The notes: generated from the letters alone by a model not told the origin. Shown: positions 25,307 through 37,370, counted from the stretch's first letter. The stretch: 64,000 nucleotides of DNA from Peromyscus leucopus (GCF_004664715.2 NC_051069.1:14198226-14262225), one strand, 5' to 3'. Program-made: numbers and translations.

Positions 25307-26235
25307 CTGTGACTCTTTCTCTGTGAGACTGGGGCAAGGCAGCCAGCAACTCCCAACACACATCCTGGTACGTGGTGAACTGGAAGAGACATCTTCTTTC
25401 TCCTAGTGGCCACACAGAAAGCCCCAGGGAAGGGCTAAGACAAACGGACTTTGAGTCACATGCTCATTCTTGAGCCAGTCACTGTGCATGGCAGGTTAGG
25501 ATTGGCCTGGTCATGTCTTTGTGACCAGAGAGTAGGAAATAGTGGACTAGGAGCGGTTGCCATTTTGGAGCCTTGTGGAGGGTGGGAGGGCAGGGTCCCT
25601 TATGAGAGGAATGCTTTTTCTACAAGTCTGGGCCAACAAAACCACTGAGTGTTTCGTATTCGGCCGGCTCCTCTGGATAACCTTTCGTTCAGTAGCAGAC
25701 CTAGCTCTGTCCTGCCTGCACAAAGCCCAGGCTGTTCACTCAGCTGAGTCAGCCTGCAGGAAGGAATAGGAAGCGTCATCGTGACCTTTTCCTCTTCCAG
25801 TTTACCTCTTGCTTCTCCCGTTTCTGCATAAAACGGGTTCCCAGTCCCCTTGTACCCCTACTCCCCTTCAGAAAACAGCAGTGTGCTCGGGAAGCTGGAA
25901 TGGGACGCTGACTTGAGGATCAGCAATTGGATTGTGATTGACAATGTGAAGGGTTGTCTTTAGTGGCCCTCGTTGCCCTCCACTGGCCGGAGGTCCCTTT
26001 AGCCACAGGGACAGCTGACTGGAGGAAAAACAAGGAAGAGATAGGTGGACGCTGGGAGGAGGCTAAGGAAGAGGAAAGGGGAAGGGGGAGGGGTGAGCCG
26101 GGAGGCAGCCTCGGCTCTCTGGCTGGGAAGCACACTGGCATGCTTTAACCAGTGCCTGGTTTGTGTGGTGCTTACCATAGTGCCAAAGAAACCTGTGGTT
26201 GAGAGTCAGCCTCTTGGGTAGTCAGGGCAACTGGC
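25303..26235. other. Unique intergenic sequence
   Basis: No gene or recognised repeat. Confidence 0.45.
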
Positions 26236-26522
26236 AGTCTGTTTAGGCTACTGTAACAAATTACCATACACCGGGTGACTTACAGATAACAAACGTTTAT
26301 TTGTCGTAGTCTAGAAGCTCAAGATGGAATGCCCCCATCGTCTAGGAGGCCCTTTCAGAGTGCAGACTGAGTCTCCAGCCCTGTCTTCACACGGGAGAGG
26401 GGACAGGCCAGCTCAGTTGGGCCTCTTCTCTGAGGACACCAATCCAGATGGTGATAGTTTTACCCCCTGGAGCTAATTACCCTTTTTCCTACAGCCTTCC
26501 CTTAATACTGTCATCTTAGGGG
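26236..26522 (-). mobile_element. Ancient MaLR LTR (MST/MLT1-like)
   Basis: TGTTTAGGCTACTGTAACAA, ATTACCATACACCGGGTGAC and AACGTTTATTTGTC match the reversed 3' part of old mammalian MaLR LTRs. Confidence 0.6.
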
Positions 26523-27765
26523 TTGGATCATGGGAAGGCCTAGCGACTGAGATACACTCTTAGGCTTCCTGAGAGACCTTGGGGGGAAGAAGAGGCATCC
26601 AAAGCTTGGCTCTGGGGCTCACTGTAAGGTGTGTAGGGTGGAGTCTAGAGGGAGGCTGGAGGAAAAGAGCCTTCTCCTCTGCCCCAGTCCTTGTTCAGAG
26701 GGACTGCACTTCGGAGGTCACCCCCAGGCTAATGAGAATTCTTCCTTAGGTTTAAAACCAATTAAGCAATAAATGGCTCTGATTAGTTACTTCTCTCAAA
26801 GTGAATTTTGATGAAATCCTCCCCCATACACTCTGGGGGTTATCTAGCTCTGGGTTTGCCTTGGAGGGCCCTTAGGGGTGTCTGGGGAGGCTGGAGGAGG
26901 GGCTGGAAGGACTGGAATGGGGCCCACAACTTTCTAAGTACTGCAACCTTACAGGATAGCCTGTATTCTCTTAACATTTCAGAATGTCACTGTGCACCGG
27001 AGGCAGGAGCTGGTCCCCAAGAAGTAAAGGGGTGTGGGGAGAGAGAGACAGAGAGACAAAGAATTATAGAGACACCTTTGGCCCTTTGCCACATTATCTC
27101 AGCCACCACTTAGAAAGTTACCACAGAGAAAGAGTCAGAAGCGTTTAGGAGAGGCGAAGCCAGGTGGGGAGCACCAAGGCATGGGGATGCCAGGGGGCAG
27201 GCCCAGCATCAAGGGGAGGCAGGCATGTCACGGGAGAAGTCAACTCCAGGTCATACTGTGGATTCTGAGTAGGAGAGTCACTGACTTGAGTTCTTAGCCT
27301 TCTGGGATTGTAGACATGGTTGCTGTTGCCAGACCTTCCTGCAGGGACTCCTGTGACCCTACCGTGAGAGGGCCGATGAGCAAGGGCGCTGTAAGCCAGA
27401 GAGAGACGGGCGAGTAGTGCATGTGGGAGAAGGTGGAAATACGTTCGTTCCTGCGGTGGATTCCAACCTTCCACACAGCTGCTCTTGCATCCCATTCTTT
27501 CACACTGCACCTTCCCTTTGCAGTCGGCAAACAGGCCAGGCCAGTCCTTAGCTGTGTCTCCAGAAGGATAACACAGCCTGCGGAATCACAGCGCCAAGCT
27601 CTCTCCATCCTAAAATGGGCATAGTCGTAGATCCTCACTCAAGTCAGAGAAGCCTCTAGAAAGGAGTCAGGACCCAGAAGGGCTGTCCAGGAGCTTTGCA
27701 GTCTGGTTGCTCAGCTGGGTATCTGCCATTACCTTCTGAGTAGGAAGTGCTTTGTAGAAAGGAGA
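26523..27765. other. Unique intergenic sequence with an AT-rich motif patch
   Basis: At 26735-26815 the sequence turns AT-rich and holds AACCAATTAAGC, CAATAAATGG and GATTAGTTAC. No gene recognised. Confidence 0.45.
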
Positions 27766-27832
27766 ATCCTAAGTGTGAGACCAGCCTGGGCTACAGAGTA
27801 GGATGTTGTCTAAAAAACCAAACCAAACTAGC
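27766..27832 (+). mobile_element. B1 SINE 3' fragment
   Basis: GAGACCAGCCTGGGCTACAG then AGTAGGATGTTGTCTAAAAA is the end of a B1. Confidence 0.65.
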
Positions 27833-29277
27833 ATTTTCTGTAGGTCCCCCGCCATTGTCCCCCAGAGCACTCCCCTCTCTTGTCCTCCTGTCTGTCTCTC
27901 CCTGGTTGCTGTTGGCTCTGAGGACCTCTGCCTAGTGTTGACCTCCTGGGGGAAGTGCCACGATTTTCAGAGTGGTTCCTTGAGATTGTGGAGTCACTGT
28001 GGTGTCCCTGGCTCTGGCGCTGGAGTGATTAGCATCACTGCCTCCCACCCCTGTCTTTGGCTTCAGTTTGGGGTGCTGGCCTGGAGGACTGGCTTCTGAC
28101 CCCCATGCTGCAGCTCTGGGACCAGCTGTTTCAGGCCCACACTTGACACCATGTCACTTTCAGGCACCTGGCACCCTTCCAGTTGGCTCCACTGCCTCCT
28201 CACCTTTCTGGAACATACCGACTGTCTCTTCCACATGAAGCAGTGCTAGAGGAAGGGATGATCAGATCGGTCTCTTGGTGACAAGGGACAAAATCCAGTT
28301 CATACTAAACCTTAGCACAGGACAGGATAGTGTGGATAGATGGGGGTGGGGGTGGGTTGAGACTGTCATTGTGGGCAGCCAGGCATGGAATATTGCAAAC
28401 ATATCCCAACCAAAAGAAGAATCCGTACCAGAATGCTGGATCTCACCAGCCCTCTCAGATGCGATGAGCAGAGATAGATGTTCAGTTTGTAAAACTGTTC
28501 TTTATTCAGGCAGACAGCATTCTGAGAAGACAGTGGATTAACATCCTAAAAACCTGTCTTCTGATTCATCTCCAGTCAGGAGATTACAGAGAGGAGGGGC
28601 AGAGTCAGGCCGTCAGTCATTCTGGAACTCAGGCTTGCCCCTCCGGTCAGGTGGTCAGCCACAGTTTTGGGGGACCTGGGATGCCTGTGTTTTCCTCCTT
28701 GTCGTACCTTGCACTCTTCCCTCACCCTGTGGATGTTTGAAATGTGCAGGTGCATCCAGAAATGCTGAGTCAAGGTAGTTGCTGCTGGGATCAACTCTGT
28801 ATACTCATCTAGGGACATTTGGACCAGGGGGGGGAGTGAACCCAGAAGAAGCAAAACATGACCAGTGTGTATGTGCTAAGCTGTTACAGTAAGGACATGA
28901 ATGTGCCAATTTCTTTTTACAGTGTGGAGTACAACTGTGTCTGTATCATACAGAATAACGCATATGTCAAAGTGCCTCTGTGAGGTTGAACAGTCAACCT
29001 AGGGGACAAAGGGTTACTGCTTGCCTGCCCGAATGTCTGAATGCCTCTTGAAGGCCGCCAAGAACCTGTCTTCTTCTTCCTGCTTCTAACGAAAGATTGG
29101 CTTTCCAGACCTCCTAGGCTCCCCCTGACAACCTCAACTCCTGAAGAGAGTGGTCTCTGTGCACCGATTCAAAAGAAAAAGCCCAGAAAGAAGTCAGGTT
29201 GGCTCAGCTTGCACTAGGTTTCCATCTCTGGATCCATCAACTGTGATCAGAGAATGGAGTAATACAGTGACTGTTTC
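27833..29277. other. Unique intergenic sequence
   Basis: No gene recognised. GAATAAAGAACAG on the minus strand near 28500 might mark an old LTR polyadenylation site, but no family is visible. Confidence 0.4.
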
Positions 29278-29402
29278 CAGTTGACTATGGTGGTAAATGC
29301 TGGTTGGGAGCCTGAGGCAGGAGGATCACCGATTCAGGGCTTGCCTGGTCTGCTATAGGGTAAGGCCCTGTCTCAAAACGAACAAACACAACAGTAACCT
29401 GG
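29278..29402 (+). mobile_element. Old B1-like SINE
   Basis: GGTGGTAAATGCTGGTTGGG, CCTGAGGCAGGAGGATCACC and AAGGCCCTGTCTCAAAACGA are diverged B1/PB1 landmarks. Confidence 0.65.
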
Positions 29403-29482
29403 CCTGAGGCTTCAGCTCAGTGACTGAGTTCTTGTCCCACATGCATAAGGCCCTGGTTTGATGTCCCAACAGCACAAGTCCG
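29403..29482 (+). mobile_element. ID SINE
   Basis: CTTCAGCTCAGTGACTGAGT, CTTGTCCCACATGCATAAGG and CCCTGGTTTGATGTCC follow an ID element. Confidence 0.65.
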
Positions 29483-29752
29483 TCTCTCTTTGCTGTCTCT
29501 CTGAGAAGACTGGGGGGTTGCTTTGCCCATCCCACTTGAGGAGCCCGTCCATGCCTCTTGGCCTTCTCTTCAGTCATTTCTGGGAGGACACACAACAGGA
29601 CATCTTTCCTCCCCTCAGCTGCAGTTCTGGCTCATCACCCCACTCAGGCTGTTGCCTGTCACCTCAGAGGCTGGGCCTCGTAACCCACCTCTCCTGTCTT
29701 TCTCTGGCATCCTCTTGTCCTGGTAGGTTTACTTAGTGGTTGAGGTGGAGGT
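29483..29752. other. Unique sequence
   Basis: Nothing recognised. Confidence 0.4.
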
Positions 29753-30243
29753 TGTGTTAGTCGTCAGGTCTAAAGGAGCAGAGCTGATAGAGTGGGATTT
29801 ATTAGAGTAGCTTGCAAGTTGTGGTTCAGGTAGTCCAACAATGGCTGTCTTCCAACAGAAAGGCCAAGAACCCAGTAGTTATTTGGTACAAGAGACTGAA
29901 CTGTCTCAATAGTCCCAATCTGGTGCTGGAGTCCCCAGGAAGTCTCAGAAAGCTGCTGATCTTCAGTCTACATTGGAATCCCAGAGTAGGTTCTAATGCC
30001 AGTGAAGGAATTCCTCGGCAGCAGGGTAGATGAATTTGCCAGGGGGCATGAAGGTGAGCAGACAATAAGCAAGGCTTCCATGTCCTTCATATAGGCTGCC
30101 ACCGGAAGATGTGGCTCAGTTTATAGTGGTTCTCCTCGCCTCAAATGATTCAATCAAGAAAATCCCTCACAGGTATGTTTAGCTGTTTGGGTTTTAGTTG
30201 ATTCCAGATGTGGTCATGTTGACCACCAAGATTAGCCATCACA
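29753..30243 (-). mobile_element. Solo LTR, ERVL-MaLR type (same family as 16587)
   Basis: TGTGTTAG at the left and GATTAGCCATCACA at the right are the inverted ends of the family. The inner blocks GTCCAACAATGGCTGTCT and CTTCATATAGGCTGCCACCG match the copy at 16587-17210. No convincing target-site duplication. Confidence 0.8.
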
Positions 30244-30249
30244 GAGCCC

Positions 30250-30458
30250 AAAGATAAGATCCCAGGATTTGGAGTCATGTATAGCTGGGTTTGAGTTAGA
30301 TGCCGACATTTACTGTGGCGTGAAGTCCTGCTTCCTCATCTGTAAAATGGGACAGATACTGGTACCTAAACAACAGGGTCTGGTTGGTGCTCGTTCAAAG
30401 AGATGGTGAATGTAAGCCCTTGGCCCACAGTAGGTACTCAATACACTATAACTTGGAA
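30250..30458 (+). mobile_element. MIR SINE
   Basis: TTCCTCATCTGTAAAATGGG, ACAGATACTGGTACCTAAAC and CCCACAGTAGGTACTCAATA are MIR landmarks. Confidence 0.8.
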
Positions 30459-31485
30459 ATGTTGTATCAAGATATGGAGTCTTCTTATTCCCCTTTTCAG
30501 TTAGCAAGATCACTAAGCAGGAGCTATTTCTAACAGGTTAGACAAGGTGCTGAGGGCTGTCCCCCAGCGGTGGGCTAGAGAAGGGAATCTCAGTCCCTCC
30601 CTAGGTAGGCCCACACATAACTCTTGAGGTCACTCTGGAAACCCTCTGCTCCCTGGGTGAATGGGAAGACCCTGGTGGAAGCTTGAAGATCCACCATTGT
30701 CCCTTAGAAGGAAGATTGATTCCCAGGGTATAGCATCAGGATAAGAACCCTGGTCATAGCCATCCTGTGTCAGCACCAGGTACCCTTTCTGAGGCGCTGG
30801 CCATGATCATGCGTAAGGTATGAACAAGCTCGTCTCAGCTTTCCTTCTCCTTACTCGGGTCAGCCCCTTAAACTACAGGTTAGTGGTATAATAATTATGG
30901 TGATAACACAGGACCACAAGGAAGATACATATTAAACACATGCTCAGACAGACACACTTGGGCCATCCCCAGGTGCAGAGGGAAACAGATGGCCTGGACC
31001 GGAAGCCCTACCTGACTCCTCCCACATGCCAAGTAACAGTAACGGAACCTGCTAACTTGCTTGAGGATGGTCTGCCCAATCAAAGCCCATGTGGGTGGTG
31101 AAAGCTTTCCAAAAGAGAGATTTGCAGAGGACACAAGATTCTCCAGGCAAGGGCACTGGTTTTTGTAGTGAGGCCTGGAAAAAACTGTCTTCAGAGTCAC
31201 ATATGTGGTCAAGTTACCGAGGGGCCAGTCCTCTTCCCATCAACCATTCCTCTGAGTGCCGGGGAATGTGCATTGTAACAAGCCATCTTCCTCCTATGAA
31301 AATAGCTTCCTTCCCTATTATTTTTAAGATGTCATTGGTTTTAAGATCTTTGACACCACATTGCTATAGAGGGTGGCTCGAGGATCTACATTTTCCATAT
31401 GTTACCCGGGAGACACCTGCATTCATGAAATTTGCCAACACACACTCAGGAGGTTGACCACATAGTCTGGGAGGCAGATGCTGGG
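30459..31485. other. Unique intergenic sequence
   Basis: No gene or recognised repeat. Confidence 0.45.
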
Positions 31486-31898
31486 TGTCCCAGTTTCCTT
31501 TCTGTTGATGCGATAAAAAAAAAAAAAATACCCTGACGAAAGCAACTTATGGGAGAAAGGTTTAGCTCACAATCCAGGGCACCGTCCTTTACTGCGGGGA
31601 AGTCGCAGAGGCAGGAAATTGGGACCGCTGGTCACAGCACACCCACTGTCGAGAACTGAGAAAAATGAATGCTTAGCACTCAGACACCATTTTCTGCTCT
31701 TGCACTGTCCAAGTCCCCAAACCAGGGAAAGGTGCCGTGTACCTTCAGGCTGGGCCTTCTCATATGAGCTGAAGTGCTCAAGACCGTTGTCCCAGGCTTG
31801 CCCACAGGCCAACCTGCTCTAGATAACCCTCACTGAGATTCTCCTCCTGGATGGTTCTAGGTTGTGTCCTGCTGACAGTTATAACATGAACCATCACA
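31486..31898 (-). mobile_element. MaLR LTR (diverged)
   Basis: TGTCCCAGTTTCCTTTCTGT at the left and TGAACCATCACA at the right border a diverged copy with GACGAAAGCAACTTATGGGA and CACAGGCCAACCTGCTCTAG inside. An A run lies at 31516-31528. Confidence 0.65.
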
Positions 31899-32933
31899 CT
31901 GATCCCTCTCCAGTGTGCCCCACAAATCTGTACAGAGGACTCTAGGAACTCAGTTTGGAGTTTAGGGGACTCTGTTTCCCAGAAGGGGACAGAAAGGACA
32001 TCAGCCCTGTCTGGAGAGGGCAACTCGGCCGGGTCTTCTCCTTCAGGGAAGACAGCATCAACAATGTCTGCAGAATCTGCAGAACCCTGCCCTCCCTCTG
32101 AGTCCACTTAGGATGCCGGCTCCCGGAAGCTTGGGGCTACCCCTTGGCTTCCGACTCACTGAGCTCTTCCCACACCATTCAGCCTGCCAGCCTTACAAAG
32201 CTCCTCTTCCAAGAATGTCCTCCCCTGGGTAATTGGACCCTCAGGCCATTGACATTTAAAGAAATGTTTTTGACCTTTTCAGCGGTTCTATAAAATCACA
32301 AAATAGAACTCTAAATATTACTGCAGTCTCCAGCTTGCCCAGATCCTGGTGGAGACTCATTTTCCAAGCTAACTCAAGAATGAGAGAAAATAGCATAATT
32401 GCTTTACAAAAAGGGGTTTCTTCTCAAACTTCTTCTTGCTCCATAGCATTATGGGCTGCACCAACTGCACCAGGACTGGCCTCTTCCACCACCATCCCAG
32501 CCATAGCACCGATACCTCTTTTGTTATTGTCACCCAAATGACATGATTGACAAGTGTTTGGGGCTTCCACTCTTGAATCATCACCGTGGTGAAGATCTGC
32601 CTTCAGTGGAGATGTTTAGCTGAGATGTATGAAGAAACACACACAGAGGGAGCAGTGTGTCTCAAGGGATATGCAAGAGAGGACAGGGCCATGGGAAGGG
32701 AGAGTAAATGTGTTAAGAAACTTTATTTTAGAAATCTAATCAACGTGAAGGTGAACTAGACATTAGACACCTCAGAATAGCTTCTTAGGTGACTAGAGAT
32801 TGGATGAAGAGTAGAAATATGTTGTTTCTTTGTTTCCAAAGAGCAATTTTGCCATCTAAAGTAGGAGGTGACAGGCTTATCTGCAGATTAAATCCAGCCC
32901 TGAAGTTGAAGGTCGTTGTTATGGATTTTAAAG
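31899..32933. other. Unique sequence, partly AT-rich
   Basis: 32280-32420 contains CTATAAAATC, CTAAATATTA and CATAATTGC motifs. No gene or transposon recognised. Confidence 0.4.
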
Positions 32934-33066
32934 AACAGCTTTGTTAAGGTATAAGTTTTCTCACAAAATTCATTCTTTTAAAGTACATAATTTGTCAGGG
33001 CTTTGGGGTAGTCACAGCGTTGGATAACTGTGACCACATCTAATTCTGGAACACTTCCATCACCCC
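32934..33066 (+). mobile_element. Ancient LINE-1 (L1M) fragment, part 1
   Basis: GTTAAGGTATAAGTTTTCTC, AAATTCATTCTTTTAAAGTA and CACTTCCATCACCCCAGA follow old mammalian L1 3' sequence. The copy resumes at 33613 and 34631. Confidence 0.7.
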
Positions 33067-33078
33067 AGACAATGCTGG

Positions 33079-33612
33079 TGAGCTGGTTAGTAGTTTGTCA
33101 GCTTGACACAATCTGGGGTCATCTGAGAAATGCCTCCATCGGATTGGCCTGTAGGCGAGTCTGTGGGGCATTTTCCTGACTGATGACTGATGTGGGAGGA
33201 CATTGTAGATGCTAGGCAGGTTGTTCTGGGTTGTATAAAATGAGATGAGGAAGGCATGAGGAGCAGTCAATGAGAAGTGTTCCTCAGTTCTGCGTCAGCT
33301 TCCTGCTAGAGCTCACTCCTGTTCTGACTTTCTTTAGTGATGGAGTGTGGCCTAGGAGTTGAAAGATGAAGTGCACCCTTTCCTCCCTGAGCTGCTTTTC
33401 CCTCCTTTCTTTTTTGTTTTACCTTTGGTTTTGGGTTTTTTTCAAGACATTGTTTCTCTGTGTGACAGTTCTGGCTATTCTGGAACTCACTCTATAGACC
33501 AGGCTGGCCTTGAACTCACAGAGATCCTCCTGCCTCTGCCTTCTGAGAACCACCACAGCCAACCGGATTTGCTTTTGGTCATAGTCTTTATCACAAGAAT
33601 AGTAGACTATTA
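33079..33612 (+). mobile_element. MaLR LTR split by a B1
   Basis: GTTTGTCAGCTTGACACAAT, CATCTGAGAAATGCCTCCAT and TTTGGTCATAGTCTTTATCA are LTR landmarks on the plus strand. The B1 at 33413-33564 splits the 3' part. The flanking L1 shows the LTR is itself an insertion. Confidence 0.78.
33413..33564 (-). mobile_element. B1 SINE nested in MaLR LTR
   Basis: Reverse B1: GGAACTCACTCTATAGACCA then GGCTGGCCTTGAACTCACAG, with a T-rich tail to the left. The head is truncated (ends CACCACAGCC). Confidence 0.85.
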
Positions 33613-33900
33613 TAGGGCAGACGGCCTATTAATAGTCGCTCCCATCACCTGCTGTGTCTGCCAAAGTCCCTGAAAACTTCCAATCTACTTTCTAGATCCA
33701 TGGATCTCTATTTTGTAATTTTTATACTCATTTGATAGTATAATATGCTACCTGTTAAGTCGGAATAGTTTTATTAAACACAGTCAAGAATTATTTATGT
33801 TGAAGCATGTATCATATGTAAATAACATGCCATTGTATGAATACATATGCATCATTTTCTAATACCAATTATGACATTGAGTATGGTTTTTTTTTCACCC
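33613..33900 (+). mobile_element. Ancient LINE-1 fragment, part 2
   Basis: CCAATCTACTTTCTAGATCC, GAAGCATGTATCATATGTAA and CATTGTATGAATACATATGC follow the next portion of the same L1. Confidence 0.65.
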
Positions 33901-33924
33901 TCTGGCACCAACTACTTACCTTTT

Positions 33925-34630
33925 TGCACACCACTGCCAGCCAATTCTCTGATACTAACTGGGTAGTGAACGACTCAATTCTCACACTAGTTATCCAGCA
34001 TTAGCGTAGATCCCACCATTTAAAGGCTCAGTCCCATGAGACTGCCTCTGTCTTAGATGCCAGCTGTAAGTGGGGTACTCAGACTACTAACATTTCCATT
34101 CAATTGCAAATATTGGGGTCCCTCACACCTTCCTCAGGTGTCTGCTAGAACGACTTGTAGAACTTGGGAAAATATATTTACTGGTACATAATAAAGCAAA
34201 AGAAAAAGATTCAGGGGCAAGGGATGTGGCACAAAGTGCCCATGTTCTGCCTGGGCATGCCACATCAATATAATATAGTTGTAATATATAATAGTATATA
34301 TAATAGCCAACCTGGATGCCCCCGGTCTCCTGTTAGAGATTTTATAACCAGTCTCTAGCCCTCTTCACCAATTAGAGACGGAAAGGGACCAGGGGGAGAA
34401 GATGCTGATGTTTCCTACGCCCCAACCTCAGTTTTTTGCCTTTCTGGTTACTAGACCTCATCTGAAGGCTATCTGGGCGCCCCCCCCCTTTGAGTCACCA
34501 ACACAAACTTAAATGCGATCAAAGGGACACCTTACAGATAACAAGGACATTCCTAATATGTGAGAAATTCCAAAGGTTTTAGAACTTAAGTGCCAGAAAC
34601 CAAGGACAGAAATCAAATACATGTCTTCAC
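33925..34630 (-). mobile_element. MLT2-like ERVL LTR inserted in L1
   Basis: CACCTTCCTCAGGTGTCTGC, CCTGGGCATGCCACATCAAT and TTCCAAAGGTTTTAGAACTT parallel reversed MLT2 LTRs. L1 sequence resumes directly to its right. Confidence 0.6.
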
Positions 34631-34962
34631 TGTCCATATATCCTGACCACATTTTGAAACCCATTGATGGATGATTGAGTTGCTCCCACAGTTTCGCTGT
34701 TTTGAAATTATGCACAGACACGTTTTTGTATGAGCATATGCTTTCCGTTCTCTTGGGTATAGACTAGGAGTAGAATTGTCGGGTCACACATTTCCCTCGG
34801 TAAGGAACTGCCAGTGTTCCAAAGAAGCTATACCTTTTACATTATCCTGGACACTTTCATTTCTCTACATCCCTGCCAACACTTATTATTGTCTGCCTTC
34901 CTTATTTTAGGCATCTCTGTCATTATGACAGGTACCTCATTGTGGGTGCCATATACATCTTG
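34631..34962 (+). mobile_element. Ancient LINE-1 fragment, part 3
   Basis: TCTCTTGGGTATAGACTAGG, AGTAGAATTGTCGGGTCACA and CATCCCTGCCAACACTTATT are classic old L1 3' sequence. Confidence 0.85.
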
Positions 34963-35227
34963 AAAAGAGTATAAAATCAAACACAAAGAAGCCTCTAGCT
35001 TTTACATGCCCTAGGTGGCCCCAAAGCCTCAACACTTAAATATGTAGCTCTTTACTGAAAATGCTTGCCAAATGTTGGCCTAAGTTAACTGTTAAGAGGG
35101 AAAATTAAAATCATAGTCATAATAAGTTAACATCAGAAGTTCAAACGCAAATTATTTAGCTAATGATGAAATTTTAAAAATTTTTAGTTGTATGTGAAAT
35201 ACTTTTATTAAAAATAATCACGATTTG
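34963..35227. other. AT-rich sequence of unknown origin
   Basis: Very AT-rich. No gene or assigned repeat. Confidence 0.4.
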
Positions 35228-35775
35228 GGGCCGAAAAGATGGCTGAGTTGGTAAAATGCTTGCTGCTCAAGCATGAGGATCTGAGTTCAGATCCCCAGTT
35301 ACCAGGTAAGAAGCTGGGCACAGCAGCATGCGTCTGCAACAGCATGCATCTACAACAGCATGCATCTACAACAGCATGCATCTACAACAGCATGCATCTA
35401 CAACAGCATGTATCTACAGCAGCATGCATCTGCAACAGCATGCATCTACAACAACATGTATCTACAGCAGCATGCATCTACAACAGCATGCATCTACAAC
35501 AGCATGTATCTACAACAGCATGCATCTACAGCAGCATTATCTACAGCAGCATGTATCTACAGCAGCATGCATCTGCACTCGCAGCACTGGGGAGACAGAC
35601 AGGACTCTGGAAGATTGCTAACCTGCCAGTGTAGCCAAACCAGCAAGCCCCAGGTTCACTGAAAAAACAAGGTGGATGAAAAAATGAGAGAGACACCTGA
35701 TGTCAGCCTCTGACCTCCACACATATGTGTACCCACATAGGCACAAGCATACACATCGTTTTATACCAATCGTCA
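35228..35775 (+). mobile_element. B4 SINE expanded by an internal minisatellite
   Basis: Head AAGATGGCTGAGTTGGTAAA and GATCTGAGTTCAGATCCCCA, tail CTGATGTCAGCCTCTGACCT and CACACATATGTG. The 16-bp array at 35328-35575 sits between them, replacing much of the B1-like centre. Confidence 0.8.
35328..35575. repeat. 16-bp minisatellite (ACAACAGCATGCATCT)n
   Basis: About 15 units with small variants (GCATGTATCT, CTGCAACAG). One near the right end has a deletion (GCATTATCTA). The GCATGC core is palindromic. Confidence 0.96.
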
Positions 35776-36300
35776 GTGTACAGTGGTTGCCAACATGAGA
35801 ATCACCATCATGCAGAGTTGACGTTCCTTCTAAATTTGGCGTGTTAGAATTGTGTGGTTTTGTAAAACATTTCTCTGTCACCACATATGACTGCACTCTG
35901 TTAATTCACGGGTGTCTCCAAAACCATGAACTAGAATATAAAGAGAAGCAAGCACATGGTCTTTTGACACTGCTGGGGTAGACACTTCATTATGCAAGAA
36001 AATCCTGCATTCACATTCTCCGAGAGAAAGGTTTGACAAGTTAATTAATTTGTCTTTCTCTACTGAAGTGCTCTGTTGCTAAAATGCACAGGCTCGCGGC
36101 AGTGGACCCATGCTCCAACCTCAGAGGCTGCACAGCCCTTATGCCTACTCAGCATTGGACGGAGACACCTTTTCTTGGACAGCCTCAGGGTAAGCAGAGC
36201 AGAGAAGCAATTCTCCGGGACTGGAGAGGCATTAGTCACAGAGTGAATGTTAGGCCATGGGTTGTTGGTAACAGGGCTGGGGCTTAGCTCAGGTCTGAAA
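35776..36300. other. Unique sequence
   Basis: Nothing recognised. Confidence 0.4.
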
Positions 36301-36615
36301 GCCAGCCTGTATTATTGTATTAGAAGATATTGAGGGATTGTTATTCATTTTCTTAGGTGTGATAATGGTGTTATGGTCATTTTTAAAAGTCGTCTGCTAA
36401 CGCTGAAGTATTTATGGTTGAGATAAAATGATGCCTGGGATTTGCTTTAGAATACTGCAGCAAAAAGCATCAGGGAGATTTATGAGATCAGATTGGCAAG
36501 TATTTAATATTCATAATTGTTGAAACTGGTGGTGATTTATAAGGGTTCCTTTAACCATTCTTTCTACATTTTTATGTCTCTAACGTTTCATAATATAAAG
36601 TTAAAAATAATGAAA
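36301..36615 (+). mobile_element. Ancient LINE-1 (L1ME-like) 3' end
   Basis: TTAGGTGTGATAATGGTGTT, GATGCCTGGGATTTGCTTTA, TAATTGTTGAAACTGGTGG and a final CATAATATAAAG match old L1 3' ends. Confidence 0.65.
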
Positions 36616-36809
36616 TGGACAAGGACAGGAAGATTGTGGGACAAGGGGAGGCACAGCAGGGGATGGGGGGAAGGGCCCAGAGATGTTCCGTAACCCCTGA
36701 CTTGCTTCTCCCTGAGAGTCAAGGAGAAATGCAGGGCACTCCAGAAGGGGGCTAGAACCCCAATGCAAGGACCTTTACGTTCAGCCAGCTCTATAAAAAT
36801 ATTATGGTA

Positions 36810-37078
36810 TCAGGCTGGGAAGAGCTCAGAGACCTAGAACCCACATAAAGAACTGGGCGTGATGGTGTGCACTTGTAATCCCAGTGCTAGGGGATGGAGA
36901 CAGGTGGGTCTATGAGGCTCACTGCCCAGCCAGCCTAGCCTACTTGGCAAGCTCCAGGAAGGGACTGTATCTCAAAGAAGCAATGTGAATGGCTCCTGAA
37001 GACTAAAACCTGAGGTTGATGTTCATGCCCATCTACACACACGTGCACTTGCCTGCATACAGCATGCATACATACACA
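36810..37078 (+). mobile_element. B4 SINE
   Basis: GGCGTGATGGTGTGCACTTG, CACTGCCCAGCCAGCCTAGC and CCTGAGGTTGATGTTCATG follow B4A. Confidence 0.85.
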
Positions 37079-37370
37079 CAAACTGGGGTGATATCTTTTG
37101 GACCTGAAGTAAGGACCTGATTAAATCTCCCAGATTCTAGTAGCACATAACATCAGCAAACAGCATGATACTTTGATCAGGACTATTCTGTGTTTGCCCT
37201 CCCTTCCACAAAGACTCCTGCCTGTGATGACAAGCGAGGTCTTAAGACAGAACCCTGACCTCAATGGTTTTTTTTAGCCTCAATCCTAACCTAAAGTCAG
37301 GAGGTAGTTTAGGCACCAAAAGAAGTATAAAGAAATACTTTAGCAAACACCTAGGTACCTACTACTCTGC
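37079..37370. other. Unassigned sequence
   Basis: No gene or clear repeat. Confidence 0.35.
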
